A DNA stretch of 34,359 nt from an uncultured Mycobacteriaceae bacterium (GTDB lineage Bacteria > Actinomycetota > Actinomycetes > Mycobacteriales > Mycobacteriaceae): NCBI GenBank assembly GCA_902826815.1, contig CADEGF010000063.1, forward strand, positions 1 to 34,359, read 5' to 3'. The notes under the pieces are model-generated. The model saw only the letters and a list, made by a program, of their open reading frames with translations. It was not told where the DNA came from and made no database searches. Of the stretch, positions 32,920-34,359 are shown one piece after another. Numbering within the stretch: position 1 is the stretch's first letter; every line of letters begins with the position of its first letter. Both the position numbers and the translations under genes were made by a program.

Positions 32920-33741
32920 GTGACCAAGGAGTTCCGATTCGGTTTCGGCCTGCGCGCCGCCAAATCGCTGGCGTCGGTAACGGATGAGGCGCGACGGGCC
33001 GAGGCCCTCGGTTTCGATGTGCTGCATCTTCCCGACCACATCGGCGCGCCCGCACCGTTCCCGACGTTGATGGCGGCCGCCGCGGCGACGACCACGTTGC
33101 GGATGGGCACCTTCGTGCTGAACGCCTGCTTTTACAAGCCCGCCCTGCTGGCGCGCGATGTGCAGGCGTTGCACGACCTCTCCGGCGGACGCTTCGAATT
33201 GGGGATGGGCGCGGGCTATGCGGAGCACGAGTTCCGGGCCGCCGAGCTGCGCTACCCGAGCGCCGGCGAGCGAGTCGAATACCTGGCACATGTCACCGAG
33301 TACATGGGTGAGCATCTGCCGGATGTGCCGGTGCTGATCGCGGGCAACGGCGACAAGCTGCTGACGGTCGCGGCGCGGCAGGCGAACATCATCGGGCTCA
33401 CCGGCGGTCAGCCGATCACCGAGACGACGAACCCGCTCGCTGAGCGGATCGAGTTCGTCCGTCGCGCGGCAGGCGACCGCTTCGACGAACTCGAGCTGAA
33501 CATCGCGATCACGGGACTACCGCGCGACGGGTCAGGTGAGCCCGATCTGTCGATCACCCGGCGCGCGCTTCCGAACATGTCCGATGAGGAACTGTTGGCG
33601 ACGCCCGCCGTTCTCTCGGGGTCGACGCAGGACGTCGCCGACACCATTCGCGGCTACCGCGACACCTACGGGGTGAGCTATGTGATCGTTCAGGACAAGC
33701 ACGCCGAAGCGTTCTCGAAGGTCATCGCCGAACTGCGGTGA
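32920..33741 (+). CDS. LLM-class F420-dependent oxidoreductase
   Basis: A 273-residue luciferase-like monooxygenase-fold enzyme. It opens RFGFGLRAAKSLASVTDEAR and continues ALGFDVLHLPDHIG, TTLRMGTFVLNACFYKPALLARDVQALHDLSGGRFELGMGAGY, the usual (beta/alpha)8 core of F420-dependent proteins. The end (TIRGYRDTYGVSYVIVQDKHAEAFSKVIAEL) is also typical. F420 rather than FMN is inferred from the mycobacterial setting and the TIGR03621-like layout. The GTG at 32920 is preferred: the frame upstream is antisense to the divergent ligase gene. Substrate is unknown. Confidence 0.87.
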   Translation: MTKEFRFGFGLRAAKSLASVTDEARRAEALGFDVLHLPDHIGAPAPFPTLMAAAAATTTLRMGTFVLNACFYKPALLARDVQALHDLSGGRFELGMGAGYAEHEFRAAELRYPSAGERVEYLAHVTEYMGEHLPDVPVLIAGNGDKLLTVAARQANIIGLTGGQPITETTNPLAERIEFVRRAAGDRFDELELNIAITGLPRDGSGEPDLSITRRALPNMSDEELLATPAVLSGSTQDVADTIRGYRDTYGVSYVIVQDKHAEAFSKVIAELR

Positions 33742-34315
33742 CGATCGGTGCGACCGACGGGCTAGTACCGGCGGCTGATCCTAAGGATCGACCGGTCGAT
33801 CATTGTGATCCGCACCACATATTGGGCGTTATGTGAAATCTCTCATACACCCGGAGATTTTGGAGCTAGCTAACTACTTGGCTGTTGCCACTCTCCAGTA
33901 TTCGGCACCCGCGTTCAGGATTTTCGGTTTATGCGACTCGGGCGACTGGTGGTCACGATGGGCGAGAATCCCACTGGTGACGCACCTCGACGAGGAAGGA
34001 CGCACCAGCTGCCGCGGCGGCCGAACCCCGTTTTTCACCAGCGAACGATCGCGACCGCACGGTGTCGCTCGAACCGCCGCCACACCCGTGACATCGTTGG
34101 GCAAACTCGACCGCGCGCGCCGTGATGCTCACCGCGACCTCGAGCATCTTGTTGCCGCCCTTTTGAATGCAAGCTATGTTCCCTGTGCTTTGAGTTAAAG
34201 AAAGCTGTGAACGCGCTTGTCCCGCGTCTCGAGGTTTTCTTGCCTCGTCTGATCCGCCGTCGAGCCAGACGCATAGCAAAGCGAGCCGATGCCGCTACGG
34301 AGAACTAGGGAGAAC
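33742..34315. other. Gene-poor stretch with nested palindromes
   Basis: About 570 bp with no convincing gene. GATCC-TAA-GGATC (33777-33789) overlaps a perfect 16-bp palindrome GATCGACCGGTCGATC (33786-33801). The open frame at 33833-34198 has no family resemblance and poor composition. The right end probably holds the promoter of the gene starting at 34316. Confidence 0.5.
33777..33801. promoter_or_regulatory. Two overlapping perfect palindromes
   Basis: GATCC/GGATC with a TAA centre (33777-33789) shares four bases with the perfect GATCGACC/GGTCGATC (33786-33801). They lie 36 bp after the LLM gene stop. No T-tract follows, so an operator is at least as likely as a terminator. Confidence 0.4.
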
Positions 34316-34359
34316 ATGAAGGCAATCAGTCGGATGCTCATCGCGATGGTGGTGGCGAT
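34316..34359 (+). CDS. Start of an exported protein, cut by the window edge
   Basis: ATG 34316 follows AGGGAG at a good distance (AACTAGGGAGAAC). The first 14 codons read MKAISRMLIAMVVA, a basic start and hydrophobic stretch typical of a signal peptide. Nothing more can be said about the product. Confidence 0.6.
   Translation, partial: MKAISRMLIAMVVA

Noticed and set aside
33833-34198. Plus-strand open frame of 121 codons
   Set aside because: No homology, no clear ribosome site, irregular composition; probably non-coding.

Overview
The window is high-GC actinobacterial DNA and reads as a chromosome segment of a fast-growing mycobacterium (Mycolicibacterium-like). The evidence is a three-domain LigD with a Ku carrying a lysine-rich tail, an Lsr2 paralogue, DUF732 and other small secreted proteins, a GjpA-type outer-membrane protein, a SigK/RskA pair, an F420-type LLM oxidoreductase, and gene orders that match two blocks of the M. 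tuberculosis chromosome from memory (Rv0923c-Rv0938 and Rv0449c-Rv0444c). No tRNA, rRNA, CRISPR array or insertion sequence was recognised.

Layout. 0.2-2.5 kb: a decayed DJ-1/PfpI (Hsp31-like) gene, then an alpha/beta hydrolase and its TetR regulator, with a near-perfect palindromic operator ahead of the hydrolase. 2.5-4.8 kb: ligD on the minus strand, divergent from a small secreted protein. 5.0-6.0 kb: a gene with an AbiEi-like N-terminus and a PD-(D/E)XK (Vsr/DUF559-like) C-terminus, bracketed by two related palindromes. A third, half-copy of the palindrome lies at 21.1 kb. 6.0-16.1 kb: a polyol module. On the minus strand it has a SorC regulator, binding lipoprotein, two permeases, an ATPase and a kinase-like DUF4032 protein. 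Divergently it has a sorbitol-type dehydrogenase, a mannitol-family dehydrogenase and a PfkB kinase. A perfect inverted repeat lies in the 54-bp divergent promoter. 16.1-19.2 kb: AT-richer DNA with a GjpA-like gene interrupted by an in-frame TAA, plus a second copy of its leader and first 19 codons. 19.3-20.9 kb: an Lsr2 paralogue directly upstream of ku, then a DUF732 protein. 21.0-26.2 kb: an SDR behind a KstR-type site, two related small secreted proteins, mntH, a gamma-glutamylcyclotransferase/poly-gamma-glutamate hydrolase fusion, and a serine hydrolase. 26.2-31.7 kb: a tightly coupled operon for lipid modification (FAD oxidoreductase, DUF1365, UfaA1-like methyltransferase, DUF1295) that runs into sigK-rskA. 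31.7-34.4 kb: a YbdK-type glutamate-cysteine ligase, an LLM oxidoreductase, a gene-poor stretch with nested palindromes, and the first codons of an exported protein cut by the window edge.

How the genes fit together. LigD and Ku form the bacterial non-homologous end-joining machine. They are divergent, as in M. tuberculosis, but here about 15 kb of polyol and GjpA-like genes lies between them. The polyol module can be read as uptake of a hexitol (sorbitol or mannitol), oxidation to fructose by either dehydrogenase, and phosphorylation by the PfkB kinase; the exact sugar is inferred. The SigK block links an ECF sigma factor, which keeps the redox cysteine pair known from M. tuberculosis SigK, to fatty-acid methylation and desaturation-type enzymes. 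The most unusual item is the palindrome-bracketed AbiEi/PD-(D/E)XK gene, whose last codons lie inside one of the palindromes.
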